From Rhizobium sp. CF122 (GTDB taxonomy: Bacteria; Pseudomonadota; Alphaproteobacteria; Rhizobiales; Rhizobiaceae), in contig NZ_AKKA01000068.1 of the NCBI RefSeq assembly GCF_000282035.1, positions 1-64,000 of the forward strand: a stretch of DNA of 64,000 bases, written 5' to 3'. Below, piece by piece: positions 44,307 to 53,731 of this stretch (positions are counted from its first letter, which is position 1; every line of letters begins with the position of its first letter). The notes below the pieces were generated by a model that worked only from the letters and a program-made list of their open reading frames with translations, ran no database searches and was not told the DNA's origin. The position numbers were made by a program, and so were the translations under genes.

Positions 44307-44525
44307 TTAATGCTTTGAACTCTTGCCCCGGTAAGCCTCTGGCGCTGGCAAAGCTTCGTGTGCCTTCGCCAGCGTCTCCAACCACGCAGCAAGTTCGGCC
44401 GGAACTTCCTCGTTCCCGGCTTCTAGCGCTTCGATCCATGACAGCTCGCACTGCAGCGCCGACGCGATATTGATCGGGGTCCATCGGATATGGAGCAGAC
44501 ATTCGCTAAATCGTTCGTTCGTCAT
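44307..44525 (-). CDS. Small HTH-type protein
   Basis: 72 residues: ERFSECLLHIRWTPINIASA and LQCELSWIEALEAGNEEVPA resemble a Cro-like helix-turn-helix found as a short ORF in many rhizobia, followed by LAAWLETLAKAHEALPAPEA. Probably a small DNA-binding protein; targets unknown. Confidence 0.65.
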   Translation of the reverse strand: MTNERFSECLLHIRWTPINIASALQCELSWIEALEAGNEEVPAELAAWLETLAKAHEALPAPEAYRGKSSKH

Positions 44526-44610
44526 GGCAACAGGCTCCTAGTCGGCGTCCGAATTGCACCAGCCTGTCATATAAGTTGCTGGAGTCAATCACTGCGGCTC
44601 GGCGCCTACT

Positions 44611-44757
44611 TCAATACCCTCCTGGACGGGACATCGCGCTTCGGTTGCCGCAGCGACTGCCATCAGCAGCCATGTCGTAGTTGGAATAGCAGTTTCCAGG
44701 GTAGCCCCGATACGATGGATACCACACCGCGGGCAATGCAAGCCTTCTGGGATGCGT
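44611..44757 (-). pseudogene. C-terminal remnant of an exported Cys-rich protein
   Basis: The minus frame ends RGYPGNCYSNYDMAADGSRC GNRSAMSRPGGY-type sequence before TAG or TGA at 44611. The DMAADGSRCG motif is typical of small exported rhizobial proteins. The signal-peptide part is not visible in frame. Confidence 0.35.
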
Positions 44758-45295
44758 CACCATCGATATGGAAGCAAATGGCGCCACCAAAGGCCACAAG
44801 ATCGGCTTCATGAACACGATCAACGAGTATGCCATGGCAGGCGGGTTTGCATCTCGAATGACGACGTCGGTAGGGGTTTCGCCGTCGACGACCTCAGATC
44901 CACTTCTCCAAACCATTGGAGGATATCGGCGGGGAACGCGTGAGTTCGCAAAGTTGCCCGATTTCAGCACGCGCCAGGAAGAGGACGTTGTGGAGGCTCG
45001 TACGTTCCGGCCGTTCAATGAAGCGCTGAAGCACAGGAATAGCGGACTACGACGGCAAGGAAGCTCTCTTGCCGAACCGCCTGCTGGGCTGGGCGCCGAG
45101 CGCGTTGCCTAGAGCCTTAAATTAGCTATCTGTTAACCATATTAATTAGAATTGTCGCTATCTTGGCGAAATGCTTCGCAAATTTGCCACGAAAGCCACA
45201 TGATTAAAGTCTCGTTAGGTTGGTGGGATTAGGGGTGTCTGGCCCAGATCGGGGCAGATTTCTTAACCATAACGGTCTTGAGCGGCGTGGGGCAT
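44758..45295. other. Island/core junction region, no supported gene
   Basis: A plus frame at 44768-45112 lacks a ribosome site. From 45115 the sequence becomes AT-rich and probably holds the rlpA promoter. Confidence 0.35.
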
Positions 45296-46399
45296 ATGAA
45301 ACGAGACTACGGGGCGGCGTCATTCGCAACGGGAATGCGATGGGTTGGGCTGTCGCTCATCTGCGCAACGGTTACGGCTTGTGGCACCGCGCCGACGCCG
45401 ACGAAGCGCTCCCACGGCAAGGAATATTTCTCGGAGAAGGAGTACGGCGTCAAGGCCAGTCCACGGGTTGCGTCCGGCAACAATATCCCGAAGGGCGGCG
45501 GTCGCTATATGGTTGGGGACGCATACGTGGTGAAGGGTAAGTGGTACTACCCGAAGGAAGATTTCTCGTACAACAAGGTCGGCATCGCATCCTGGTACGG
45601 CTCAGCCTTTCATGGTCGCTTGACGGCAAACGGCGAAGTCTACGACCAGATGCATCTTTCCGCGGCGCATCCGACGTTTCCTCTGCCGAGCTATGCACGT
45701 GTGACGAATACGGAAAACGGTTCGTCCATCATCGTGCGTGTTAACGATCGCGGTCCCTATCACGAAGGGCGCATCATCGACTTGTCCAACAAGACGGCGG
45801 ATATGCTTGATCTGCAGCATAGCGGCACCGGAAAAGTCCGCGTTCAGTATGTCGGCCGTGCCCGCATGGATGGTCACGACATGCCCTATCTGATGGCCTC
45901 CTATGTGCCGAAGGGCAGTCGCATGCCGGGCATTAACCCGGGTGGCGGCCTGATCGCAAGCGGCGTCATGGTGGCCTCCAACAGCAAGCGCATAACCGCT
46001 GACCAGCTCCAGAGCTTTGGCGGCTTCACGCCTGAGCCGGAGAACGTCCCGGTGCCGGTCTCGGCGACGTCCTATGCCGGCTCGACCCCCAGCGCCAGCT
46101 ACAATGCCGCGCCCGTTCCGACGCCAATGCCGTCACCGTCCGTTGGTGGCAGCGCACCGCTGGCAGAGCCTACGGCCGGGCAGATGGTCGTTCTGCCGGA
46201 ATTTGGTCCTTTCCCTTATGAGCGTCCCTTTGGAGGGCCGCAGGGTTCTCTGGCAATGGGGTATCAGGAAGAGGGCGTAAAGACCGTCACGGACGAGCTC
46301 GCTTTCGATGCGGTGATGGTTCGCAACGATGGGCTCACGCAGGACGCCATCCTGGCATCCTTCAAACGGCAGAAGGCGGGAGCAGCGCGCGCCGAGTAA
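45296..46399 (+). CDS. rlpA: RlpA-family septal lytic transglycosylase-like lipoprotein
   Basis: Outer-membrane lipoprotein of the RlpA type, which in Pseudomonas cleaves denuded glycan at the septum. From ATG 45296, 367 residues: a signal sequence with lipobox TACG, then the double-psi beta barrel domain with GIASWYGSAFHGRLTANGE and RVNDRGPYHEGRIIDLS, containing the catalytic His/Asp region. A long Pro/Ser-rich C-terminus replaces the SPOR domain found in enteric RlpA. It precedes the dac gene by 9 bp. Confidence 0.9.
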   Translation: MKRDYGAASFATGMRWVGLSLICATVTACGTAPTPTKRSHGKEYFSEKEYGVKASPRVASGNNIPKGGGRYMVGDAYVVKGKWYYPKEDFSYNKVGIASWYGSAFHGRLTANGEVYDQMHLSAAHPTFPLPSYARVTNTENGSSIIVRVNDRGPYHEGRIIDLSNKTADMLDLQHSGTGKVRVQYVGRARMDGHDMPYLMASYVPKGSRMPGINPGGGLIASGVMVASNSKRITADQLQSFGGFTPEPENVPVPVSATSYAGSTPSASYNAAPVPTPMPSPSVGGSAPLAEPTAGQMVVLPEFGPFPYERPFGGPQGSLAMGYQEEGVKTVTDELAFDAVMVRNDGLTQDAILASFKRQKAGAARAE

Positions 46400-46408
46400 A
46401 GGCGGCCA

Positions 46409-47665
46409 TTGCGTCGTTCTCGGTCCGCCGCTAGCATCTTCAAGGTCGCCCGAGCTGTGGGGTTTTCGGTGTTGAAGCGTCTCGTTCGCCTCTGTCTCTG
46501 TCTTCTGCCTTTTGCAACGGGCGCCGTTGCCGCAAGCAGTGACACCAACGCTTCCTTTGTGACCAAGGCGGCGCAAGCCTACATGATCGAGGGATCGACC
46601 GGCACGGTGCTTCTTGCCAAGAACGAGAATCAGACCTTCTCGCCGGCCTCACTTGCGAAGCTGATGACGGTGGACCTCGTCTTCGATGCGCTCGCAAAGA
46701 ACCAGATCACCCTCGATACGCAATATTCCGTTTCGGAATATGCCTGGCGAACCGGCGGCGCGCCATCGCGCACGGCAACGATGTTTGCCGCACTCAAATC
46801 GAGTGTCCGCGTCGAGGATCTCATCAAGGGCGTTGCCATTCAGGGCGCCAATGACAGCTGCATCATTCTTGCAGAAGGGATGAGCGGTGGCGAGCCGGCC
46901 TTTGCGGAGGCCATGACGCGGCGTGCCAGAACGCTCGGAATGGAACGGTCTATCTTCGGGAACTCGACCGGGCTTCCGGACGGCAAGAGCAAGACGACCG
47001 CGTTAGACATGGTGACGCTGGCCGCAGAACTGCAAAAGTCCTACCCGAACCTCTACTCGTATTTTTCTCAGCCCGATTTCGAATGGAACAGGATCTTCCA
47101 GCGTAACCGCAACCCGCTGCTCGGTCTCAGCATGGGCGTTGACGGTCTCGCCATCGGGTTTGCCGAGGGAGAAGGGTATTCGATCGTTGCTTCGGCAGAG
47201 CGCGACGGCAGGCGGCTGTTCATGGCACTGGGCGGGATCGCCTCCGATAAGGAGCGCACTGAAGAGGCCAAAAGAGTGCTCGAATGGGGGTTGACTGCGT
47301 TCGAAAGCCGCCAGATTTTTGCCGATGCCGAAGTGATCGGCCAGGCCAGCGTATATGGTGGAACCTCGCGCAGCGTCGACCTCGTCGCAAAGACGCCTGT
47401 GAGTGTCTACATACCGATCAGCAATCCTGAGCGGCTGTCGGCGCGCATTGTCTATCGTTGGCCGTTGATGGCTCCGGTGGCGGCCGGTCATGAAATAGGG
47501 ACGCTGCGCATCTTTGCGGCTGGCCGGCTGTTGCGTGAGGTGCCGCTCTATACGAGGGAGACCGTGGCGGTCGGCTCTTTGAGCAGCCGCGCCGTCGATG
47601 CTCTGATGGAGCTCGGCGAAACGTTGTTGTTCTCCTGGCTGTGGGACAAGCCCGAACCCATGTGA
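46409..47665 (+). CDS. D-alanyl-D-alanine carboxypeptidase-family protein with altered catalytic motifs
   Basis: Penicillin-binding-protein fold of the DacA/DacC (S11) family with a signal peptide (VRLCLCLLPFATGAVAA). The SxxK motif is intact (SLAK, Ser81/Lys84). The SxN motif reads GAN (about 145-147, in IQGANDSC) and the KTG motif reads AIG (about 248-250, in GVDGLAIGFAEG). Both positions that should carry catalytic Ser and Lys are replaced. The protein may be a non-enzymatic wall protein. TTG 46409 has a ribosome site (AAAGG); GTG 46469 is an alternative. Confidence 0.85.
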   Translation: MRRSRSAASIFKVARAVGFSVLKRLVRLCLCLLPFATGAVAASSDTNASFVTKAAQAYMIEGSTGTVLLAKNENQTFSPASLAKLMTVDLVFDALAKNQITLDTQYSVSEYAWRTGGAPSRTATMFAALKSSVRVEDLIKGVAIQGANDSCIILAEGMSGGEPAFAEAMTRRARTLGMERSIFGNSTGLPDGKSKTTALDMVTLAAELQKSYPNLYSYFSQPDFEWNRIFQRNRNPLLGLSMGVDGLAIGFAEGEGYSIVASAERDGRRLFMALGGIASDKERTEEAKRVLEWGLTAFESRQIFADAEVIGQASVYGGTSRSVDLVAKTPVSVYIPISNPERLSARIVYRWPLMAPVAAGHEIGTLRIFAAGRLLREVPLYTRETVAVGSLSSRAVDALMELGETLLFSWLWDKPEPM

Positions 47666-47781
47666 TCGCCATATTCGCCGTTCAGGGTGAGAGTTGTCGT
47701 CGGGGCGGTTTCACTTTTCGCTGCCTTCCGCTAGATGTACGGCAGTGGTGCGGGCGAGCGCCGTAATGCAGGAAGTAGTCA

Positions 47782-48465
47782 TTGCCATCCGGTACTGGAT
47801 TGTTCGTAACGTTTGAAGGCGGGGAGGGCGCGGGAAAGTCGACGCAGATCCGTCGCCTCGCCGAGGCTCTTCGTGGTCGCGGCTACGACGTGCTGTTGAC
47901 ACGAGAGCCGGGTGGCTCGCCAGGCGCGGAAGCCGTGCGTCATGTGCTTCTGTCGGGTGCTGCCGAAGCCTTCGGAACACGAATGGAGGCAATCCTTTTT
48001 GCCGCAGCGCGCAATGATCACGTTGAGGAAGTCATCCGACCGGCTCTAATGAGCGGAAAGGTGGTCCTTTGCGATCGTTTCATGGATTCATCCCGCGTCT
48101 ATCAGGGCGTGACCGGAAATCTGGAATCGGAATTCATCGAGGCGCTGCAGCGCGTGGCCGTCAACGGCATCGTCCCGGATTGCACGCTGATCCTCGATCT
48201 GCCGGCGTGGGCTGGTCTGGAGCGTGCCCGGAGGCGAGGTGCGGCCGGCGATGTGAGCCCCGATCGCTTCGAGAAGGAAGAGCTGGAAACCCACGAGAAG
48301 CGCCGGGAAGCCTTTCTAGACATAGCTGGTCGGGAGCCGGGCCGTTGCCACGTCATTGATGCGATGCAGACCGAAGAGGCCATCGCTGCGGAGATTGTCG
48401 AGATCGTCTGGCAGCGTCTGTCGCATCCGGCTGCGGCGAAGGTAGCGGAGGCAGCGCATGAGTGA
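47782..48465 (+). CDS. tmk: Thymidylate kinase
   Basis: Phosphorylates dTMP to dTDP. 227 residues from a TTG with ribosome site AGGAAG. P-loop [11 protein letters not shown], the DRF-type motif CDRFMDSS, and an Arg-rich LID (ERARRRG) are visible. It overlaps holB by 8 bp; the tmk-holB pair is widespread. Confidence 0.95.
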   Translation: MPSGTGLFVTFEGGEGAGKSTQIRRLAEALRGRGYDVLLTREPGGSPGAEAVRHVLLSGAAEAFGTRMEAILFAAARNDHVEEVIRPALMSGKVVLCDRFMDSSRVYQGVTGNLESEFIEALQRVAVNGIVPDCTLILDLPAWAGLERARRRGAAGDVSPDRFEKEELETHEKRREAFLDIAGREPGRCHVIDAMQTEEAIAAEIVEIVWQRLSHPAAAKVAEAAHE

Positions 48466-49483
48466 TGAACGGCCGGGATTGCTCGACGGCGCCATTTGGC
48501 CAGCCGAGAACATGAAGCTATTTGGTCACGAAGACGCCGAGGCATTCCTCGCGCAGTCATACCAGTCGGGCAAAGGCCACCATGCGATTCTAATCGAGGG
48601 GCCACCGGGCATCGGCAAGGCAACGCTGGCGTTCCGGTTTGCAAATCATGTGTTGACTCATCCTGATCCTGCCAGTGCGCCGGAGCTGCTGAGCGATCCC
48701 GATCCGGCCTCGTCTGTCAGTCGCCAGATTGCCTCTGGCGCGTCGCATAACCTGCTTCACCTGGCACGGCCCGTTGATGAGAAAACAGGCAAGGTCAAAT
48801 CTGCCATCACGGTCGATGAGGTCAGACGGGCAGGGCGCTTCTTCTCACAGACGTCGGGCACCGGCAATTGGCGCATCGTCATCATCGATCCTGCCGATGA
48901 CATGAACCGCAATGCCGCGAATGCGATCCTGAAAATTCTCGAGGAGCCGCCGAAGCGTGCGTTGTTCCTGCTGATCTCGCATGCGCCGGGGAAACTGCTG
49001 CCAACAATTCGCTCGCGCTGCCTGCCGCTGAAGCTTGCGCCGCTTGAAGACAGCACCCTCGGCGCGGCGCTCGCACATCTCGGTATCGAGGCTGCCGATC
49101 GCGACCTTCTTGCGGCCGCGAACGGCAGCGTCGGAGAGGCGCTGAAGCTGGTGAACTATGGCGGCGGCGAGATCATCGCCGCCTACAACGAGGTTCTGCA
49201 AGCGCAGGGACCATCAGCCCGGCGCGCGATGCACCGGCTAGCGGATGCGCTTTCCGGCAAGGACAGTGACACGATCTTTGAATTCTTCACCAGCCATGTC
49301 GGCGAAGATCTGATGCGCAAGGCACGGGCCGCAGCGATTGCAGGGCAGGTTGCGGTCGCCGAGCGGCTGGCCCGCCTACATTCCGACATCGGCGAGCGGC
49401 TGACGGTTTCGGATGCCTACAATCTGGATCGCAAGCAAACGATCCTCAGCATCCTCGGAGACATCAAACAACCTGGTCCTTGA
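48458..49483 (+). CDS. holB: DNA polymerase III subunit delta prime
   Basis: Clamp-loader subunit. 341 residues with a P-loop-like [12 protein letters not shown], the sensor-1 region [20 protein letters not shown] and the SRC motif (TIRSRCLPL). It overlaps tmk, and its stop directly abuts the stop of the convergent TauE gene (TGATCA at 49481-49486). Confidence 0.94.
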   Translation: MSDERPGLLDGAIWPAENMKLFGHEDAEAFLAQSYQSGKGHHAILIEGPPGIGKATLAFRFANHVLTHPDPASAPELLSDPDPASSVSRQIASGASHNLLHLARPVDEKTGKVKSAITVDEVRRAGRFFSQTSGTGNWRIVIIDPADDMNRNAANAILKILEEPPKRALFLLISHAPGKLLPTIRSRCLPLKLAPLEDSTLGAALAHLGIEAADRDLLAAANGSVGEALKLVNYGGGEIIAAYNEVLQAQGPSARRAMHRLADALSGKDSDTIFEFFTSHVGEDLMRKARAAAIAGQVAVAERLARLHSDIGERLTVSDAYNLDRKQTILSILGDIKQPGP

Positions 49484-50284
49484 TCAGGTCGCGAGCAGCT
49501 TCCACGCGACGACGGCAAGCGTTAGCGCCAGCACGATGCGGATTGTCCGTTCATGGAGCTTCGGTGCGATCAGGCTGCCGGCGATGATCCCGGGGATAGA
49601 GCCCACCAGAAGTGCAAAGAGCATTCCCCAGTCGATCTCGCCGATCATCCAGTAGCCCATACCACCGATCAGCGTCAGCGGAACGGCGTGGACGATGTCG
49701 GAGCCGACGATCTCGCGAACATCAAGGCGCGGGTAAAGCACTAGCAGCACGGTCACGCCGAGCGCTCCTGCGCCCACCGACGTCAGGGTCACGAGGATCC
49801 CGAGCACCAGGCCAAGCACGGTCGTCCAGATGGCGATCGTGATCGGCTTGGGCGGAGAGCGCTCTCCAATGGAGCGAAGCGCAAGTGCTAGCGCCTGCTT
49901 GCGAAAGACCAGCATGAATGCGGTCAGGACAAGCAGCCAGCCAAGGGCTGTCGTGATCGTGTGGGCGACGTCGACGCTCTTGCGGTCGACACCTGCCATG
50001 AGCCAGAGCATCAGCAGGGCGGCCGGAACGCTACCGGCGGCAAGACAGCCGACAACGCGCCAGTTCACTCTGCCGTGCATGCCGTGCACTGCCGTTCCGG
50101 CCGTCTTGGTAACAGCGGCGTAGAGCAGATCAGTTCCGACGGCTGTGGCTGGATGAATGCCGAAGACAAGCACCAGCAAGGGCGTCATCAGTGATCCGCC
50201 GCCGACGCCTGTAATGCCGACAAGAGCGCCGACGAGAAGCCCCGAGAGGGAATAGAGGGGATCGAAACTGGAAAGGACGGTCAA
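49484..50284 (-). CDS. TauE/SafE family anion exporter
   Basis: Integral membrane protein, 266 residues with about eight hydrophobic segments in two repeats (LVGALVGITGVGGGSLMTPL; LVTLTSVGAGALGVTVLL). Members export sulfite, sulfoacetate or similar organosulfur anions. Substrate unknown. Confidence 0.9.
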   Translation of the reverse strand: MTVLSSFDPLYSLSGLLVGALVGITGVGGGSLMTPLLVLVFGIHPATAVGTDLLYAAVTKTAGTAVHGMHGRVNWRVVGCLAAGSVPAALLMLWLMAGVDRKSVDVAHTITTALGWLLVLTAFMLVFRKQALALALRSIGERSPPKPITIAIWTTVLGLVLGILVTLTSVGAGALGVTVLLVLYPRLDVREIVGSDIVHAVPLTLIGGMGYWMIGEIDWGMLFALLVGSIPGIIAGSLIAPKLHERTIRIVLALTLAVVAWKLLAT

Positions 50285-50522
50285 ACAGCCGACCTCGAGC
50301 CTGCGCGTGAAATGATGCTGCCGAGTGCTGGAGATGTCACGTCGCTGATGCCCCGCCTTTGAGTTTTCTTTGGGTAGAATGCGCCTAAAATCGAGTCAAG
50401 TGCAGCACGCCCGCGATCGCCAAATCGCCGATGCTTTCAAAACTTGGTGTTTCGCTTCGCCATGACATGCGCTAAGAGCGGCTGACAAATTTTATAGAGT
50501 AAGCCGGACAAGAATGGCCGCC

Positions 50523-52073
50523 ATGACAGACAAGACACCCTTCTACATTACCACCGCGATTTCCTACCCGAACGGCAAGCCGCATATCGGCCATGCCTAC
50601 GAGCTGATCGCGACGGATGCCATGGCGCGCTACCAGCGCCTCGACGGCAAGGATGTCTTTTTTCTGACCGGCACCGACGAGCATGGCCAGAAGATGCAGC
50701 AGACGGCGCGCGCCGAAGGCATCTCGGCGCAGGAGCTTGCCGATCGCAACTCCGGCGAATTCGAGTCGATGGCGAAACTTCTCAACGCATCGAATAACGA
50801 TTTCATTCGCACGACGCAGGAGCGTCACCACCAGACATCCCAGAACATCTGGAATCTGATGGCCGACAATGGCGACATCTACAAGGATTCCTATGCCGGC
50901 TGGTACTCGGTGCGCGACGAGGCCTACTATCAGGAAAACGAGACCGAGCTGCGCGCCGATGGCGTGCGCTACGGTCCGCAAGGCACGCCTGTCGAATGGG
51001 TGGAAGAGGCGAGCTACTTCTTCAAGCTCTCTGAATACCAGGACAAGCTGCTGGCGCACTACGAAGCCAATCCGGATTTCATCGGGCCGGCCGAGCGTCG
51101 TAACGAGGTGATCTCGTTCGTCAAGTCAGGGCTCAAGGATCTCTCGGTCTCGCGCACGACGTTCGACTGGGGCATCAAGGTACCGAACGATCCTGCCCAT
51201 GTGATGTATGTCTGGGTCGACGCGCTGACGAACTACATTACCGCGACCGGCTATATCGAAGATCGGAGTGGCCCTCGAGCCAAGTACTGGCCGGCGGATG
51301 TGCACATCATCGGCAAGGACATCATTCGTTTCCATGCGGTCTATTGGCCGGCATTCCTGATGTCCGCGAAGCTGCCGCTGCCGAAGCGCGTCTTCGCGCA
51401 TGGCTTCTTGCTCAACAAAGGCGAGAAGATGTCGAAATCGCTCGGCAACGTCGTCGATCCGGTCAATCTCGTGAACCATTTCGGCCTTGATCAGGTGCGC
51501 TACTTCTTCCTGCGCGAGGTTTCCTTCGGCCAGGACGGCAGCTACAGCGAAGAGGCGATCGGCACTCGCATCAATTCCGACCTAGCCAACGGGATCGGCA
51601 ACCTTGCCAGCCGTTCGTTGTCGATGATTGTCAAGAACTGCGACGGCAAGATTCCGGAATGTGGTTCGCTGACGGACGAGGACAAAGCCATGCTGGCGCA
51701 GGCCGACGCGCTGCTCGCGTCGACGCGTGACGACATGGGCAAGCAACTCATTCATCGTGCGGTGGCCGCGATCATAGCGGTCGTTTCCGAGACCGATCGC
51801 TATTTCGCAGGCCAAGAACCGTGGGCGCTGAAGAAGACCGATCCGGCGCGCATGGGCACTGTGCTTTATGTCACGGCCGAGGTCGTGCGCCAGATCGCCA
51901 TCCTGCTGCAGCCCTTTATGCCGGAATCGGCCGGCAAGCTGCTCGATCTCGTGGCTGCTCCCGCTGAAAAGCGCGACTTCGCAGCGCTGGGCGAGGCCGG
52001 TCGTCTGGTTTCCGGCACGCCGCTCGAAGCGCCGAAGCCGGTCTTCCCGCGCTACGTCGCGCCGGAAGCGTGA
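50523..52073 (+). CDS. metG: Methionine--tRNA ligase
   Basis: Class I aminoacyl-tRNA synthetase charging tRNA-Met. Signature motifs are PHIGHAYE near the start and KMSKSLGN in the middle. About 516 residues; lacks the C-terminal EMAP-type tRNA-binding domain and the CxxC zinc knuckles, as in other short alphaproteobacterial forms. ATG 50514, three codons upstream, is the alternative start. It is followed by tatD and an MBL hydrolase in a tight operon. Confidence 0.97.
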   Translation: MTDKTPFYITTAISYPNGKPHIGHAYELIATDAMARYQRLDGKDVFFLTGTDEHGQKMQQTARAEGISAQELADRNSGEFESMAKLLNASNNDFIRTTQERHHQTSQNIWNLMADNGDIYKDSYAGWYSVRDEAYYQENETELRADGVRYGPQGTPVEWVEEASYFFKLSEYQDKLLAHYEANPDFIGPAERRNEVISFVKSGLKDLSVSRTTFDWGIKVPNDPAHVMYVWVDALTNYITATGYIEDRSGPRAKYWPADVHIIGKDIIRFHAVYWPAFLMSAKLPLPKRVFAHGFLLNKGEKMSKSLGNVVDPVNLVNHFGLDQVRYFFLREVSFGQDGSYSEEAIGTRINSDLANGIGNLASRSLSMIVKNCDGKIPECGSLTDEDKAMLAQADALLASTRDDMGKQLIHRAVAAIIAVVSETDRYFAGQEPWALKKTDPARMGTVLYVTAEVVRQIAILLQPFMPESAGKLLDLVAAPAEKRDFAALGEAGRLVSGTPLEAPKPVFPRYVAPEA

Positions 52074-52080
52074 GGATGTC

Positions 52081-52863
52081 ATGCTGATCGATACGCATTG
52101 CCATCTGGATTTTGCCGACTTCGAGGAGGAGCGCGACGAGATCGTCAAGCGCGCGCACGACGCGGGCGTCAAGCAGATGGTGACGATCTCGACGCGCGTG
52201 CGCAAGCTCGACGGGCTGCTCGCGATCACCGAGAAATATCCATCCGTCTTCTGTTCCGTCGGCACCCATCCGAACAATGCCGGCGATGAGCTCGACATCC
52301 AGACGGACGATCTCGTGCGGCTGGCCAATGCCCACGAGAAGATCGTCGCGATCGGCGAGGCCGGTCTCGACTACTTCTACGACACGCAGAAGCCGGAAGA
52401 CCAGCAGACCGGATTGCGGCGCCATATCGATGCGTCGCGTGAGACACAGCTGCCGCTCGTGATCCATAGCCGTAGCGCCGACGAAGACATGGCGGCGATC
52501 CTGACCGAGGAAACGGGCAGGGGGGCGTTCCCCTTCATCCTTCATTGCTTCTCGTCGGGCGCCGAACTCGCAAGCGTCGGCGTTGAACTCGGCGGCTACG
52601 TCTCCTTTTCCGGCATCCTGACCTTCCCGAAGTCGGAGGAGCTTCGCGACATCGCCAAGACGGTCCCGCACGATCGCCTGCTTGTCGAGACGGATGCGCC
52701 CTACCTCGCGCCGAAGCGATGGCGGGGCAAGCGCAATGAGCCGTCCTATGTCGTGAACACAGCCGAGGTTCTGGCCGAGACGCTCGGCCTCAGCTATGCC
52801 GAGATGGCACGGATCACGACGGAAAACGCATTTCGCATTTTCTCAAAGATGCCGAGGATCTGA
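52081..52863 (+). CDS. TatD-family metal-dependent hydrolase
   Basis: 260 residues starting MLIDTHCHLDF, with metal ligands HxH (THCHLD), a Glu in GEAGLDYFYD, His in HSRSADED and ILHCFSSG, and Asp in ETDAPYLAP. TatD/YcfH proteins act as deoxyribonucleases or D-aminoacyl-tRNA deacylase-like enzymes. The start is 7 bp after metG; the frame extends upstream inside metG and is not used. Confidence 0.93.
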   Translation: MLIDTHCHLDFADFEEERDEIVKRAHDAGVKQMVTISTRVRKLDGLLAITEKYPSVFCSVGTHPNNAGDELDIQTDDLVRLANAHEKIVAIGEAGLDYFYDTQKPEDQQTGLRRHIDASRETQLPLVIHSRSADEDMAAILTEETGRGAFPFILHCFSSGAELASVGVELGGYVSFSGILTFPKSEELRDIAKTVPHDRLLVETDAPYLAPKRWRGKRNEPSYVVNTAEVLAETLGLSYAEMARITTENAFRIFSKMPRI

Positions 52864-52867
52864 CAGC

Positions 52868-53698
52868 GTGGGCTACAGACGGCGTTTCACCATTCTCGGC
52901 TGTTCGTCGTCGCCCGGCGTTCCACGCATCACCGGCGATTGGGGCGCATGCGATCCGACCAATCCGAGGAACCGGCGTACGCGTGCTGCCTTCATGGTGC
53001 AGCAATTTGATGACAACGGTGGCGCTACGACGGTCGTTGTCGACACCGGACCGGACTTTCGCGAGCAGATGATCGCGGCTCGCGTCACGCACATTGACGC
53101 GGTTCTCTATACGCATCCGCATGCAGACCACATTCATGGTCTCGACGACCTGCGCGGCTATTTCTATGGATCGCAACAACGCGTCCCTATCCATGCCACC
53201 AAGGAGACGATGGATCGCATTCGCCAAGGATTCGGCTATTGCATGGAGACGCCGCCCGGCAGCAACTATCCGCCGATCGTCGAAACCAAGGTCATTGAAA
53301 GCATTGATGTGCCACTGCGGATTGCCGGCGCCGGAGGCACGATTTCATTCCACCCACATACACAGCAGCATGGTGATATAACGTCCCTCGGATTCCGCAT
53401 TGGTGGTGTCGCTTATTGCAGCGATATCAGTGACTTCCCTCCGGAAACTGTAACAAAACTTCAGGATCTCGATGTCCTGATCATCGACGCGCTGCAATAC
53501 CGGTATCATCCCAGCCACCTGTCGCTGGAACAATCTCTGGATTGGATCGACCGTCTGAAGCCGAAGCGGGCTATCCTGACCCATATGCATACCCCGCTGG
53601 ACTACGATACTGTTATGGCCGAGACGCCGGACCATGTCGTACCGGCCTATGATCAAATGAGCTTCGATATCGAGTTGGCGGAGCTGGAAACCGCCTGA
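52868..53698 (+). CDS. MBL-fold hydrolase, PhnP-like
   Basis: 276 residues from GTG 52868. Metal motif THPHADHIHGLDDLRG, further ligands in HGDITSLGFR and the ISDFP/ILTHMH region, and the family opening TILGCSSSPGVPRITGDWGA. PhnP-type enzymes hydrolyse cyclic phosphodiesters, but in this operon (metG-tatD) the role is not established. Confidence 0.88.
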   Translation: MGYRRRFTILGCSSSPGVPRITGDWGACDPTNPRNRRTRAAFMVQQFDDNGGATTVVVDTGPDFREQMIAARVTHIDAVLYTHPHADHIHGLDDLRGYFYGSQQRVPIHATKETMDRIRQGFGYCMETPPGSNYPPIVETKVIESIDVPLRIAGAGGTISFHPHTQQHGDITSLGFRIGGVAYCSDISDFPPETVTKLQDLDVLIIDALQYRYHPSHLSLEQSLDWIDRLKPKRAILTHMHTPLDYDTVMAETPDHVVPAYDQMSFDIELAELETA

Positions 53699-53731
53699 CG
53701 AGCCATCAGGCGCCTGAGGTTTGCGCGCAGA

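Noticed and set aside
24061..45200. Search for a direct repeat of the tRNA-Ser 3' end as an attachment site
   Set aside because: No second copy of the GGGATTCGAACC-type sequence was seen; the island borders stay undefined.
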